Shown piece by piece: positions 1-6,900 of a DNA stretch of 17,674 nucleotides. Numbering within the stretch: position 1 is the stretch's first letter; the number at the start of each line of letters is the position of its first letter. The notes beneath the pieces are model-generated. The model was not told where the DNA came from, did not search any database, and saw only the letters and a program-made list of their open reading frames with translations. Source of the DNA: Armatimonadota bacterium (GTDB taxonomy: Bacteria > Armatimonadota > Zipacnadia > Zipacnadales > FEN-943); contig JANZZA010000058.1 in NCBI GenBank assembly GCA_026419655.1, positions 1-17,674 of the forward strand. Direction: 5' to 3'. The position numbers and the translations under genes are program-made.

Positions 1-29
1 GGAAACTACAGCAAAGGAGGCAGCAAGTA

Positions 30-1156
30 ATGCGGAACGAGGTAGGGACAATTATACGCTACGCCCGGCGGTTTTGTGGAGGGGTGCGGGTTACTCAAGT
101 AGACAACTTTGTGCGTTTGTGCACTGCCCTGTGGCTCACCCGTAGCCTGGTGCTCTCCCAGCTTGCCCTGGTGATGGAGGGGCCTAAGCGGCACGCCCAT
201 CGCCTCAAGAGGCTTTTCAGGTTTCTTTCTAACCCTCGATTTCCCGCCCAGCAGGTTATGGACCGCCTGGCCATGCATAACCTGGCAGCGGCACTGCAGG
301 TCGGGGCACGCAAGATAGTGCTCTTCGACGTCACCCATTTGACCGAGAACCTGGCGGTCCTGGCTGCTGCCATCGCCCTGCGCGGCCGAGCCGTCCCTCT
401 TGCTCTTTGGGCCTACGATCCCCAACAGCTCCAGCGCTCCCTCAATACTGTCACCCACGAGCTATTAGCCCATCTTAGAGCCCAGCTAGGGCCTTTCATC
501 GCCGTGGCAGACCGCGGTTTCGGCCACGCCTGGCCCGTCCGTGCCTGCCGCCAGCTCGGCGTGGATTTCGTCCTGCGCATACGCGGTAACGTAATCATTA
601 CTGCTGCCGGCAGGACCGCCCCAGCTAAAGACTTCACCCCCCGTCGCGGGACCGCCTTTTACCCAAACGCCCGCTACGGCCTTCACCACCGCCTCCAAGT
701 CAACTTCGTCGCCGTCGCAGCCCAAGACCCCTGGCTGTTGATTACTTCCCTGGAAGATTTCCGCCGAGCCCCCAAACTCTACAGCCAGCGCATGCAGATA
801 GAGCAGACTTTCCGCGACCTGAAAACCCACCTGGGCCTGAAAAACCTCTGCCTGACAAGCCCCAGGCGCCTGCAAGTCCTGCTCGGCGCCCGTATTCCCG
901 TGTGGGAAGCGTCCAGGCCAAGGCTCCCTGCTCGTAGGACGCCTCAGGCACTGAGTTCTTCACCCTAGCCATCTCGATGCCGTACAACGTTCTGTTGTGG
1001 ATAGGGCTGACGAATGCTCACAGCCCCGTGGCTACAAAAGCGGTCTCCAGCAGCCTCGTCTGCGTCAGCTACTTCCACCTTGCCCTCGCCTGTGCCTTGC
1101 CATTCCTGCTCGGCTTACTCCCACGCCATGCCCCACGCCCGTTCAAAAGTGGGTAA
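30..1156 (+). pseudogene. IS4-like DDE transposase, C-terminus disrupted
   Basis: The intact frame runs from ATG 30 (strong AAAGGAGG upstream, 14-21) to TAG 966-968. It carries a DDE fold: first Asp in FDVTH near residue 100, second Asp in ADRGFG near 163, and the signature YSQRMQIEQTFRDLKTHLGL near 250-270 with the catalytic Glu. These are typical of IS4-family transposases. After RLQVLLG (codon ending 887) the frame turns into low-complexity Arg/Pro/Ser sequence and stops. A different frame, open from 938, reads LAISMPYNVLLWIGL from 965 and ends SYFHLALACALPFLLG...FKSG at TAA 1154-1156, which looks like the lost hydrophobic C-terminal part. About 77 bp between 888 and 964 therefore looks inserted, shifting the frame. 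Family assignment is solid; the reconstruction is inference. The left end of the element lies outside the window and I could not see a right terminal repeat before alr. Probably inactive. Confidence 0.75.
888..964. repeat. Palindrome-rich short insertion inside the transposase gene
   Basis: This stretch separates the conserved N-terminal reading frame of the transposase from what looks like its displaced C-terminal frame. It contains inverted repeats: TTCCC 895-899 against GGGAA 904-908 with a GTGT loop, and GCGTCC 909-914 against GGACGC 937-942. Its inferred length (about 77 bp) leaves remainder 2 on division by 3, which matches the observed shift of frame. The exact edges are uncertain and I see no clear target duplication, so an insertion of a small palindromic element is inferred rather than shown. 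Confidence 0.35.
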
Positions 1157-1277
1157 ACCCAGGCTGGCGGCCGTTGACGGCGGGTCTTCTGCGCGCCTAC
1201 AATCGGCTTAGGAGGCAGTGTACTGAATTCTTCTCATGTGCCAGCCCACTTGTCAGCCCTAAAGGGAGAGAGCTTCT

Positions 1278-2390
1278 TTGCGTCCAGCCTGGATGGAAAT
1301 AGACCTAGCGGCTTTTCGTGCCAATGTGGCTCGCTTTTGCGAGTTGGCTGCGCCCGCCGAGGTTTGCGCGGTAGTCAAGGGTAATGCCTACGGCCATGGG
1401 GCGGTTGAGTGCGGCCGGGCAGCGCTGTCGGCGGGCGCGAGTTGGCTGGCAGTGGCGATGGTTGGCGAAGCCCGGGCACTCCGGGATGCAGGTATTGACG
1501 CGCCAATCCTCATCCTCGGGGAGTCCAGCCCAGAAGAGGCCGAAGAAATCCTTGCTGCCGACGCTACGGCTATGGTGGCGACCACCGAGGTGGCCGACGC
1601 GCTCAGTCGCGCTGCCGTGCGCATAGGCCGCCAGGCTGAGATTCAAATCAAGATTGACAGCGGAATGGGCCGCCAGGGGGTACGCTGGGACCGGGTGGAG
1701 ACCTTTGCGAGCCAACTGGCGCAGCTACCAGGCCTGCGAGTCACAGGCCTCTTCACACATTTTGCGGCCGCCGATACAGAGCCGGATTTTACTCACTGGC
1801 AGTTTGCTACTTTCCTGGACGCCTGCGCCAAGATGGAAGCCTTTCTCGGTCCTGTGCCTTTTCGGCATTGCTGTAACACCGCGGCTGCCATTCTCTATCC
1901 CGATATGCACCTTTCGATGATCCGACCGGGAGCAGGTATGTATGGCATTAGTCCTGGCCTGTCGGCTGAGCAAATGGCGGGATTGAGGCCTGTCATGTCT
2001 TTGCGCGCGAAGGTGGCGATAGTGAAGGAACTCCAGCCGGGCGATACAGCAGGCTACGGACGTACGTGGCGGGCACCTGGGCGCCGTCGGATTGCTCTGC
2101 TGCCTCTCGGCTATTGCGACGGCTATCCCCGGGCGCTTTCGGGGGTGGGGCAGGTGTTGTTGAGGGGGCGGCGGGTGCCCATTGTGGGCCGCATTTCCAT
2201 GGACGTGACCATCATTGACGTGACGGAAGCGGGAGACGTGAAGGTGGGCGAGGAAGCGGTGCTGGTAGGGACTCAGGGCGGCGAGCGTATAACTGTCGAG
2301 GAGCTGGCTCAGGCCTCCGGCACCATAGTGCAGGAAATTGTCTCCCGCCTGAGCCCGCGCCTGCCCCGGGTTTACGTTAACGCGGCGTAG
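1278..2390 (+). CDS. alr: Alanine racemase
   Basis: A PLP-dependent cytosolic enzyme that interconverts L- and D-alanine and supplies D-Ala for peptidoglycan. At 370 aa it has normal family length. The PLP lysine is K34 in VVKGNAYGHG (most relatives read VKADAYGHG, so GN for AD is a small variation). The second catalytic base is Y260 in AGYGRTW. The RISMD motif near the phosphate/substrate site is residues 305-309, and FTHFAAAD and SMIRPGAGMYG are also typical. The start is TTG 1278: it sits 7 bp after GGGAGAG (1264-1270) and gives the usual opening RPAWMEIDL. The ATG at 1293 would cut off that conserved opening. No partner gene is close downstream; a 930-bp gene-free stretch separates it from rpsO. 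Confidence 0.95.
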   Translation: MRPAWMEIDLAAFRANVARFCELAAPAEVCAVVKGNAYGHGAVECGRAALSAGASWLAVAMVGEARALRDAGIDAPILILGESSPEEAEEILAADATAMVATTEVADALSRAAVRIGRQAEIQIKIDSGMGRQGVRWDRVETFASQLAQLPGLRVTGLFTHFAAADTEPDFTHWQFATFLDACAKMEAFLGPVPFRHCCNTAAAILYPDMHLSMIRPGAGMYGISPGLSAEQMAGLRPVMSLRAKVAIVKELQPGDTAGYGRTWRAPGRRRIALLPLGYCDGYPRALSGVGQVLLRGRRVPIVGRISMDVTIIDVTEAGDVKVGEEAVLVGTQGGERITVEELAQASGTIVQEIVSRLSPRLPRVYVNAA

Positions 2391-2460
2391 AAAACTCCCG
2401 GTCACAGGTCGCTCTTCGGCTGCTCAAGGCTTCCGCTTGCTTGTTGGAGGCAGCTTTTTC

Positions 2461-2491
2461 TTGTAATCCGGGGCAGGCTTTGGGCTATAAC
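2461..2491 (+). promoter_or_regulatory. Weak sigma70-like promoter candidate
   Basis: TTGTAA at 2461-2466 and TATAAC at 2486-2491 resemble -35 and -10 boxes, but the 19-bp spacing is long. It would point toward rpsO, more than 800 bp downstream, or an unknown RNA. Low confidence. Confidence 0.2.
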
Positions 2492-2588
2492 ACTAGAAGC
2501 ACTTAATCCCCGATATGGCGTACCCACGCTTGGTTGCTCGGCGCATGCACTGAGAGAGCCGCGAGCAGGTCTGGGAAAAATCTCGAGG

Positions 2589-2710
2589 GTAACTGTTGCA
2601 AAAGCTGGTGCTGGCGCATGCAGTGCGGGGAAAGCGTACAACTGGGTGCACCCCACCTTTTACCTGCATTCGTGTTTCGCAGACCGTAGATCCATTGTTG
2701 CAACAGTTTC
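2589..2710 (-). mobile_element. 122-bp MITE-like element, copy 1
   Basis: This is the reverse-orientation member of a three-copy family in this window (others at 3019-3140 and 9051-9172), all exactly 122 bp. Its ends are inverted repeats: GTAACTGTTGCAAAA at the left, and GAAACTGTTGCAACA when the right end is read on the minus strand. Inside, on the minus strand, it shares GTGCACCCAGTTGTAC and GCCAGCACCAGCTTTTGCAA with copy 2. The flanks CGAGG (2584-2588) and CCAGG (2711-2715) match at 4 of 5 bases, as expected for an aged 5-bp target duplication. It carries no gene, so it would need a transposase from elsewhere. The family name is unknown to me. Confidence 0.7.
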
Positions 2711-2778
2711 CCAGGCTGACTGGTTGCAGGACTATCATTCCCTGAACTAGTCGCGCCCATGCGGTATATCGTGTGGGC

Positions 2779-2807
2779 GCAAACCCGTGCCGTGCGTGGA
2801 CTGGTAG
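2779..2807 (+). repeat. 29-bp direct repeat, unit A
   Basis: Unit A begins GCAAACCCGTGCCGTGCG and ends CTGGTAG. It matches unit B (2841-2869) at 27 of 29 positions, with 62 bp from start to start. It runs into TGGTA-gag-TACCA (2803-2815), a small inverted repeat. Function unknown. Confidence 0.75.
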
Positions 2808-2840
2808 AGTACCACCTGGCCAAGCTGAAGGCTGAGGGCA

Positions 2841-2869
2841 GCAAATCCGTGCCGTGCGTGGGCTGGTAG
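2841..2869 (+). repeat. 29-bp direct repeat, unit B
   Basis: The second copy begins GCAAATCCGTGCCGTGCG and ends CTGGTAG. Like unit A it runs into an inverted repeat, here the perfect palindrome GGTAGCTACC (2865-2874). The sequence between the units is unrelated to that after unit B, so this is not a simple tandem array, and two units do not make a CRISPR. Confidence 0.75.
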
Positions 2870-3018
2870 CTACCGCGAGGTGACTCTTACAACACTCATC
2901 GAGGGAGAGACCTCTTTCCAAGGGGCTCCCACCAGAGAGAGCCCGGGTGGCCTTCGCGGCTTGGCAGCTGGGCTGAAGTGAAATCCAAATTCTTGGACGA
3001 CGAGCAGTCTTTCTTCAG

Positions 3019-3140
3019 GAGAGGGTTGCAAAACTCGCTTTCCCGGACCTCAGACGAAGTTGCAGGCAAAGGTTCATGTGCACAACGTTGTACACTTTCT
3101 CCAGTCTCGATAAGCCAGCACCAACTTCTGCAACAGTCTC
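3019..3140 (+). mobile_element. 122-bp MITE-like element, copy 2
   Basis: The ends are GAGAGGGTTGCAAAA at the left and TTCTGCAACAGTCTC at the right, forming imperfect terminal inverted repeats with TTGCAA/TTGCAG cores. A perfect 5-bp direct repeat TTCAG flanks it (3014-3018 and 3141-3145), the best target-duplication evidence of the three copies. The interior has a near-perfect 18-bp palindrome, GTGCACAACGTTGTACAC. A hand-counted ungapped alignment with copy 3 gives 76 identical of 122 positions, concentrated at the right end and around ACGTTGT.CACTTT. It lies about 185 bp upstream of the rpsO start and may affect transcription of that operon. Confidence 0.75.
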
Positions 3141-3214
3141 TTCAGCGAAAAGGAGTTTACAATGGTAGCAGCGTGTGGTAAGTTACCATCCACTGCCGGA
3201 TCGCGGGCTGGGCT

Positions 3215-3287
3215 GGGCCACTGCCCTGAGGCTCGGCGCGGGTCGCGACGGCCAGCACGCCGAGGGCAGCGCTAGGCTCCCTGGCCC
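3215..3287 (+). promoter_or_regulatory. Structured rpsO leader, candidate S15 autoregulatory RNA
   Basis: Nested complementary arms lie just upstream of rpsO: GGGCCA 3215-3220 with TGGCCC 3282-3287; CTGCC 3221-3225 with GGCAG 3265-3269; CTCGGCG 3232-3238 with CGCCGAG 3258-3264. A 6-nt bulge (3226-3231) and a 12-nt bulge (3270-3281) sit on opposite sides, and the apical part contains the palindrome GTCGCGAC. S15 is known to repress its own mRNA in several phyla through structurally unrelated leader RNAs. This leader would fit such a role, but S15 binding is inference. The fold ends 37 nt before the start codon. Confidence 0.5.
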
Positions 3288-3324
3288 AAGGGTGCCAGCG
3301 TATGGGGAAAAGAAGGGTTGGGCC

Positions 3325-3594
3325 ATGCCTTTGAGCACGAAGGAAAAGCAGAGGATAATTGAGCGGTTTCAGCAGCATCCGGGGGATACGGGCTCGGCGG
3401 AGGTTCAGATAGCCCTCCTTACCGCACGCATTCAGCAACTGACCGAGCATTTGCAGACTCACCGCAAGGACCACCACTCGCGCCGGGGCTTGCTGATGAT
3501 GGTTGGCCAGCGTCGGCGCTTGCTCAACTACCTGCGGTCGAAGGACCCTGAGAAGTATCGCCAGGTGGTTGAGGCCTTAGGCCTGCGCCGCTAG
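3325..3594 (+). CDS. rpsO: 30S ribosomal protein S15
   Basis: The product is 89 aa, the standard S15 length. S15 is a primary 16S rRNA-binding protein of the small-subunit platform. Family landmarks are visible: MPLSTKEKQRIIERFQ at the start, HPGDTGSAEVQIALLT, the rRNA-contacting HRKDHHSRRGLLMMVGQRRRLLNYL and the closing alpha-helix around YRQVVEALGLRR. ATG 3325 is chosen because it matches the universal S15 N-terminus; a longer in-frame extension to 3175 has no family support. The ribosome binding site is only moderate (AAGGG at 3313-3317), in keeping with translational control through the structured leader. It is followed by pnp, the same order as in many bacteria. Confidence 0.97.
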   Translation: MPLSTKEKQRIIERFQQHPGDTGSAEVQIALLTARIQQLTEHLQTHRKDHHSRRGLLMMVGQRRRLLNYLRSKDPEKYRQVVEALGLRR

Positions 3595-3610
3595 CCACAA
3601 GGGCTTTACG

Positions 3611-3734
3611 GCTCGCTGAAGCGAGCGATGACTACAGTTTTTAGGCCGCGTTCTTAGGCGCGGAGTGGCGGGGGAGCTGATGAGGAAACAGAGAGGGCAG
3701 AGGGTGGCAGACCGGCTGCTCTGTCTGGTTCCTC
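3611..3734 (+). promoter_or_regulatory. Hairpin-rich rpsO-pnp intergenic leader
   Basis: Three stem-loops lie in a row between rpsO and the pnp ribosome-site hairpin. GCTCGC 3611-3616 pairs with GCGAGC 3621-3626 (TGAA loop). CCGCG 3646-3650 pairs with CGCGG 3659-3663. A long interrupted stem joins GAGGAA 3682-3687 and ACAGAG 3688-3693 to CTCTGT 3719-3724 and TTCCTC 3729-3734. The first is followed after 10 nt by TTTTT (3638-3642), so partial termination after rpsO is possible. In E. coli the pnp leader is cut by RNase III and then used for PNPase autoregulation; the long stem here could be the equivalent, by analogy only. Confidence 0.5.
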
Positions 3735-3745
3735 ATTGCCCCACG

Positions 3746-3775
3746 CACCTCCTCCGCGCGGACGCGGAGGAGGTG
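3746..3775 (+). promoter_or_regulatory. Perfect hairpin burying the pnp Shine-Dalgarno
   Basis: A 13-bp perfect stem: CACCTCCTCCGCG (3746-3758) pairs with CGCGGAGGAGGTG (3763-3775) around a CGGA loop. The 3' arm contains the whole ribosome binding site GGAGGAGGTG (3766-3775), five bases before the pnp start at 3781. Such a stem should block initiation unless it is opened or cleaved. It lacks a following U-tract (next bases TTTGT), so it fits translation control better than termination. Confidence 0.75.
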
Positions 3776-3780
3776 TTTGT

Positions 3781-5949
3781 ATGTCTGTCCAAACGCTTGA
3801 AGAAGAATGGGCCGGGCGCACGCTGCGCCTGGAAACCGGTCGGCTTGCTCGGCAGGCCAACGCCGCTGTTCTGTGCAGGCTGGGCGACAGTGCGGCCTTA
3901 GCCACGGTGGGCGTGAGTGATGAGCCTGTCGCGGCTGATTTTCTGCCTCTCAGGGTTGACTTCGAGGAGAAGATGTACGCCGCCGGGCGCATACCGGGGG
4001 GCTTTTTCCGCCGCGAGGGCAAGCCTTCCGATGAGGCCGTATTGACGGCGCGCCGCATTGACAGGCCCATCCGCCCACTTGTGCCCGAGGGCCTGCGCCA
4101 CGATGTGCAAATCATTGCCACTCCCTTCTCGGCTGAGCGTGGCAGCTCCATTGACGTGGTGGCCATGATTGCTGCCTCAGCGGCCATGTCGCTTTCTTCC
4201 GTGCCCTTTGCTGGGCCACTGGGAGTGGCTCAGGTCTGCCGCGTCAATGGCGAATTCGTCACGGGGCCGTCCCTCGAGCAAATCGAGCAGAGCGACCTGG
4301 TGCTGCTGGCGGCCGCTACGCGCCAGGGCATTGTAATGCTTGAGCTCCAGGGCACACAGGTCTCCAATGAAGCCATTGTCTCCGCCATGGAGCTGGCCTT
4401 CGTGGAGTGCCAGAAGGTCATCGAGGCTATTGAGCGGCTGGTGGAGAAGGCTGGCGGACCAAAGGAGAAGTGCGCCGTCTGGCAGCCTCGCCAGGAGATC
4501 GTAAGCTTCGTGCGGGCCACTGCCTATGACCGCATTTCCGGAGCTATCGAAATTCGCCGCAAACAGGAGCGCGAAGCGGCCCTCCGGGCCATTTCCAGGG
4601 AGCTGCTCGAGCAACTGAGCAGCGAGCACGAGGCCCCAGAGCCTGACCTCCAGGCTGCCCTTGCTGGTATCATGGCCGAGCGGCTCAAGCAGGCTGTGCT
4701 GGTGGAGAGGCGGCGGCTAGATGGCCGAGCTTTTGATGAAGTGCGGCCGGTCACCTGCGAAGTGGGCATCTTTCCGCGCGTCCATGGTTCGGCTCTGTTC
4801 CAGCGCGGCGAGACGCAGGTGGTCACCATCACCACCCTTGGGGCTACCCACGACCAGCGCATGGTCCGTACCCTGGAAGAGGAAGACTACGAGCGGTTTA
4901 TGCACCATTACAACTTCCCCCCCTTCTCGGTTGGGGAGGTGCGGCCGCTACGCGCCCCCGGGCGGCGTGAGATTGGCCATGGTGCCCTGGCCCAAAACGC
5001 TCTCTCGCCTGTCCTGCCGCCCGAAGACGACTTTCCGTACACCATCCGGTTAGTTTCCGAATGCCTTGAGAGCAATGGCTCCACATCCATGGCAGCAGTT
5101 TGTGGGTCAACACTGTCGCTCATGGACGCGGGCGTGCCCATCAAGGCACCTGTGGCCGGCATCTCCATTGGTTTGGTCTGGGACGGCCCTGACAGGTACC
5201 AGCTTCTCACCGACATTCAGGGCATCGAGGACTTTGAGGGCTACATGGACTTCAAGATTGCCGGCACTCGGCTTGGCGTAACAGCCGTGCAAATGGACAC
5301 CAAGACCCATGGCCTGCCTATAAGCCTGCTGTCCGAAGCTCTAGAGCAGGCGCGCGTTGCTCGTATCCAGATCCTCGACATAATGTCCGAGACACTGCCG
5401 TATCCTCGGGCGCAACTGTCGCCCTTTGCACCGCGCATGCACGCCGTCCACATTGATACGTCCAAGATAGGCCTGCTCATCGGCCCTGGCGGACGGAACG
5501 TGCGCAAGCTCCAGGAAGAATACGAAGTCGAGATTGACATCCAGGACGACGGCACTGTTTACGTTTTCGGTGACGACGGCGATAAGGTGGATGCTGCCAG
5601 AAAGGCCATTGAAGACCTTACGCGCGAGGTGAAGGTCGGCGAGGTCTTCACCGGGCGGGTGATATCTACTACGCCTTTTGGTGCCTTTGTAGAGATTCTG
5701 CCGGGGCGCGAAGGGCTGCTGCACATCTCCCACCTGGCCTGGGAACACGTCGGCAGGACGGAGGATGTCCTGAAAGAAGGCGACGAGGTCCAGGTGAAGG
5801 TCATAGAAGTGGATACCGACGGCAAGATCCGCCTCAGCCGCAAGGAGCTTCTTCCGCGGCCGCGGCGAGGCGAGGATGAGGTGGGGGGGCGTGATTTTGA
5901 GCGGCGGGGACCGCGACCACCTCGCGGGGGTGGACGCGACCGGCGCTAA
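3781..5949 (+). CDS. pnp: Polyribonucleotide nucleotidyltransferase (PNPase)
   Basis: A phosphorolytic 3'-5' exoribonuclease that degrades RNA to nucleoside diphosphates and acts as a trimer, often in the degradosome. At 722 aa it is full length. The order is: first RNase PH domain (FFRREGKPSDEAVLTARRID near 80-100), helical linker, second RNase PH domain (PGRREIGHGALA, ESNGSTSMAAVCGSTLSLMD), KH domain with GPGG at 568-571, S1 domain about 620-690, and an Arg/Gly-rich tail. Likely catalytic residues D484, D490 and K492 are present. The usual GDMDFK reads GYMDFK, with Tyr at 488. The start is ATG 3781, since MSVQTLEEEWAGRTLRLETG is the normal opening and the ribosome site lies five bases before it; the upstream in-frame ATG 3736 would code the regulatory hairpin. 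Cotranscribed with rpsO and probably dapB and asd. Confidence 0.97.
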   Translation: MSVQTLEEEWAGRTLRLETGRLARQANAAVLCRLGDSAALATVGVSDEPVAADFLPLRVDFEEKMYAAGRIPGGFFRREGKPSDEAVLTARRIDRPIRPLVPEGLRHDVQIIATPFSAERGSSIDVVAMIAASAAMSLSSVPFAGPLGVAQVCRVNGEFVTGPSLEQIEQSDLVLLAAATRQGIVMLELQGTQVSNEAIVSAMELAFVECQKVIEAIERLVEKAGGPKEKCAVWQPRQEIVSFVRATAYDRISGAIEIRRKQEREAALRAISRELLEQLSSEHEAPEPDLQAALAGIMAERLKQAVLVERRRLDGRAFDEVRPVTCEVGIFPRVHGSALFQRGETQVVTITTLGATHDQRMVRTLEEEDYERFMHHYNFPPFSVGEVRPLRAPGRREIGHGALAQNALSPVLPPEDDFPYTIRLVSECLESNGSTSMAAVCGSTLSLMDAGVPIKAPVAGISIGLVWDGPDRYQLLTDIQGIEDFEGYMDFKIAGTRLGVTAVQMDTKTHGLPISLLSEALEQARVARIQILDIMSETLPYPRAQLSPFAPRMHAVHIDTSKIGLLIGPGGRNVRKLQEEYEVEIDIQDDGTVYVFGDDGDKVDAARKAIEDLTREVKVGEVFTGRVISTTPFGAFVEILPGREGLLHISHLAWEHVGRTEDVLKEGDEVQVKVIEVDTDGKIRLSRKELLPRPRRGEDEVGGRDFERRGPRPPRGGGRDRR

Positions 5950-6027
5950 GAAGGCCTGGTGGGGACAGGATTGCCCTGCAGGCCGAGGCCCTGCTCTCGC
6001 ACAAGCCACCATCTGGGAGGGTTGTCG

Positions 6028-6825
6028 GTGAGCCCAATAAGGGTGCTCGTGACAGGGGCATGCGGCCAGATGGGCCGCCATATTGTCCGCGCCGTAACGC
6101 AGGCCTCGGACATGGAGCTGGTCGGGGCTGTTGACCCGGCCGGCGTAGGCAAGGACATTGGCGAGGTCGCTGTGGGCCATCCCATCGGCATTCAGGTAGC
6201 GGGCCACCTGCCGGCTGCCATCGAGGAATCCAGGCCCGACGCCATGGTTGATTTCACACATCCTGACGTTGTCATGGATAACCTCACCGTGGCGCTCAAA
6301 GCTGGGGTGGCTTGCGTTGTCGGCACTACGGGCCTGGGGCCTAATGACCTGAAAGTCCTGGAGCGCCTGTGCAAGCGTCACAACGTTACGTGCATTGTGG
6401 CTCCTAACTTCAGCCTTGGGGCCAATCTGATGATGCGCTTCGCCGCTGAGGCCGCCCGCTACTTCGATTACGCAGAAATCATCGAGCGCCACCACGAGCG
6501 CAAGGCTGACGCTCCTTCGGGCACAGCCCTGAAAACCGCTGAGATGATGGTAGCCGCTCGCTCCGAACCCATGCGGCTTGTGTCAACTACTCACGATAAG
6601 CTGCCAGGTAGCCGAGGCGGAGAAATGGACGGCATCCGCGTCCACGCTGTGCGCCTGCCCGGCTACGTTGCCAACCAGGAAGTTTGCTTTGGCAACACTG
6701 GCGAAACGCTTGTCATCCAGCACCTCACGACGAGCCGCGAGTGCTTCGTGCCGGGAGTACTGCTTGCGCTTCGGCGCATCCGCGAGTTCGAGGGCCTGGT
6801 CTATGGCCTTGAGAAGCTGCTGTGA
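6028..6825 (+). CDS. dapB: 4-hydroxy-tetrahydrodipicolinate reductase
   Basis: It reduces 4-hydroxy-tetrahydrodipicolinate to tetrahydrodipicolinate with NAD(P)H in the diaminopimelate/lysine pathway, in the cytosol. At 265 aa it has normal length. The nucleotide-binding loop GACGQMG is residues 10-16, and the catalytic/substrate motif IIERHHERKADAPSGTA has H155, H156 and K159, followed by the SGT phosphate-type loop. VATTG-like VVGTTG and VAPNFSLGAN are also family hallmarks. The GTG start at 6028 has GGGAGG at 6015-6020 with 7-bp spacing and puts the Rossmann strand at its usual place; the frame is open further upstream, but that part has no homologous look. It is 78 bp after pnp and 75 bp before asd. 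Confidence 0.96.
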   Translation: MSPIRVLVTGACGQMGRHIVRAVTQASDMELVGAVDPAGVGKDIGEVAVGHPIGIQVAGHLPAAIEESRPDAMVDFTHPDVVMDNLTVALKAGVACVVGTTGLGPNDLKVLERLCKRHNVTCIVAPNFSLGANLMMRFAAEAARYFDYAEIIERHHERKADAPSGTALKTAEMMVAARSEPMRLVSTTHDKLPGSRGGEMDGIRVHAVRLPGYVANQEVCFGNTGETLVIQHLTTSRECFVPGVLLALRRIREFEGLVYGLEKLL

Positions 6826-6900
6826 AGTGTGCTAAAAGAGGGTTTCCGTATGTCGAGACCCAGGATTGCTCAGGCACGGCAATCGGAGAGGTGACGCCAG

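Larger units (their letters stand above)
2391..3324. other. Long gene-free stretch between alr and rpsO
   Basis: No open frame here has coding character. The stretch holds a weak promoter-like pair at 2461-2491, two copies of a 122-bp MITE-like element in opposite orientation (2589-2710 and 3019-3140), two 29-bp direct repeats (2779-2807 and 2841-2869), and the rpsO leader with a nested stem structure (3215-3287). Insertions explain about a quarter of its length. In 2391-2460 and 2870-3013 I see nothing recognisable. Confidence 0.7.

Noticed and set aside
997..1302. 101-codon plus-strand frame before alr
   Set aside because: It overlaps the displaced transposase C-terminus and the alr start; no ribosome site or family resemblance.
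2779..2869. Possible CRISPR
   Set aside because: Only two units, irregular context and no cas genes.
2935..2975. GGGTGGCCTTCGCGGC resembling a T-box GGTGG-ACCGCG motif
   Set aside because: The core ACCGCG is absent, there is no terminator/antiterminator pair, and rpsO is not a T-box target.
3746..3780. Intrinsic terminator before pnp
   Set aside because: The stem is strong but lacks a U-tract and contains the ribosome site of pnp, so translation control is more likely.
5341..6495. 384-codon minus-strand frame
   Set aside because: Antisense shadow of pnp and dapB, both with clear motifs.
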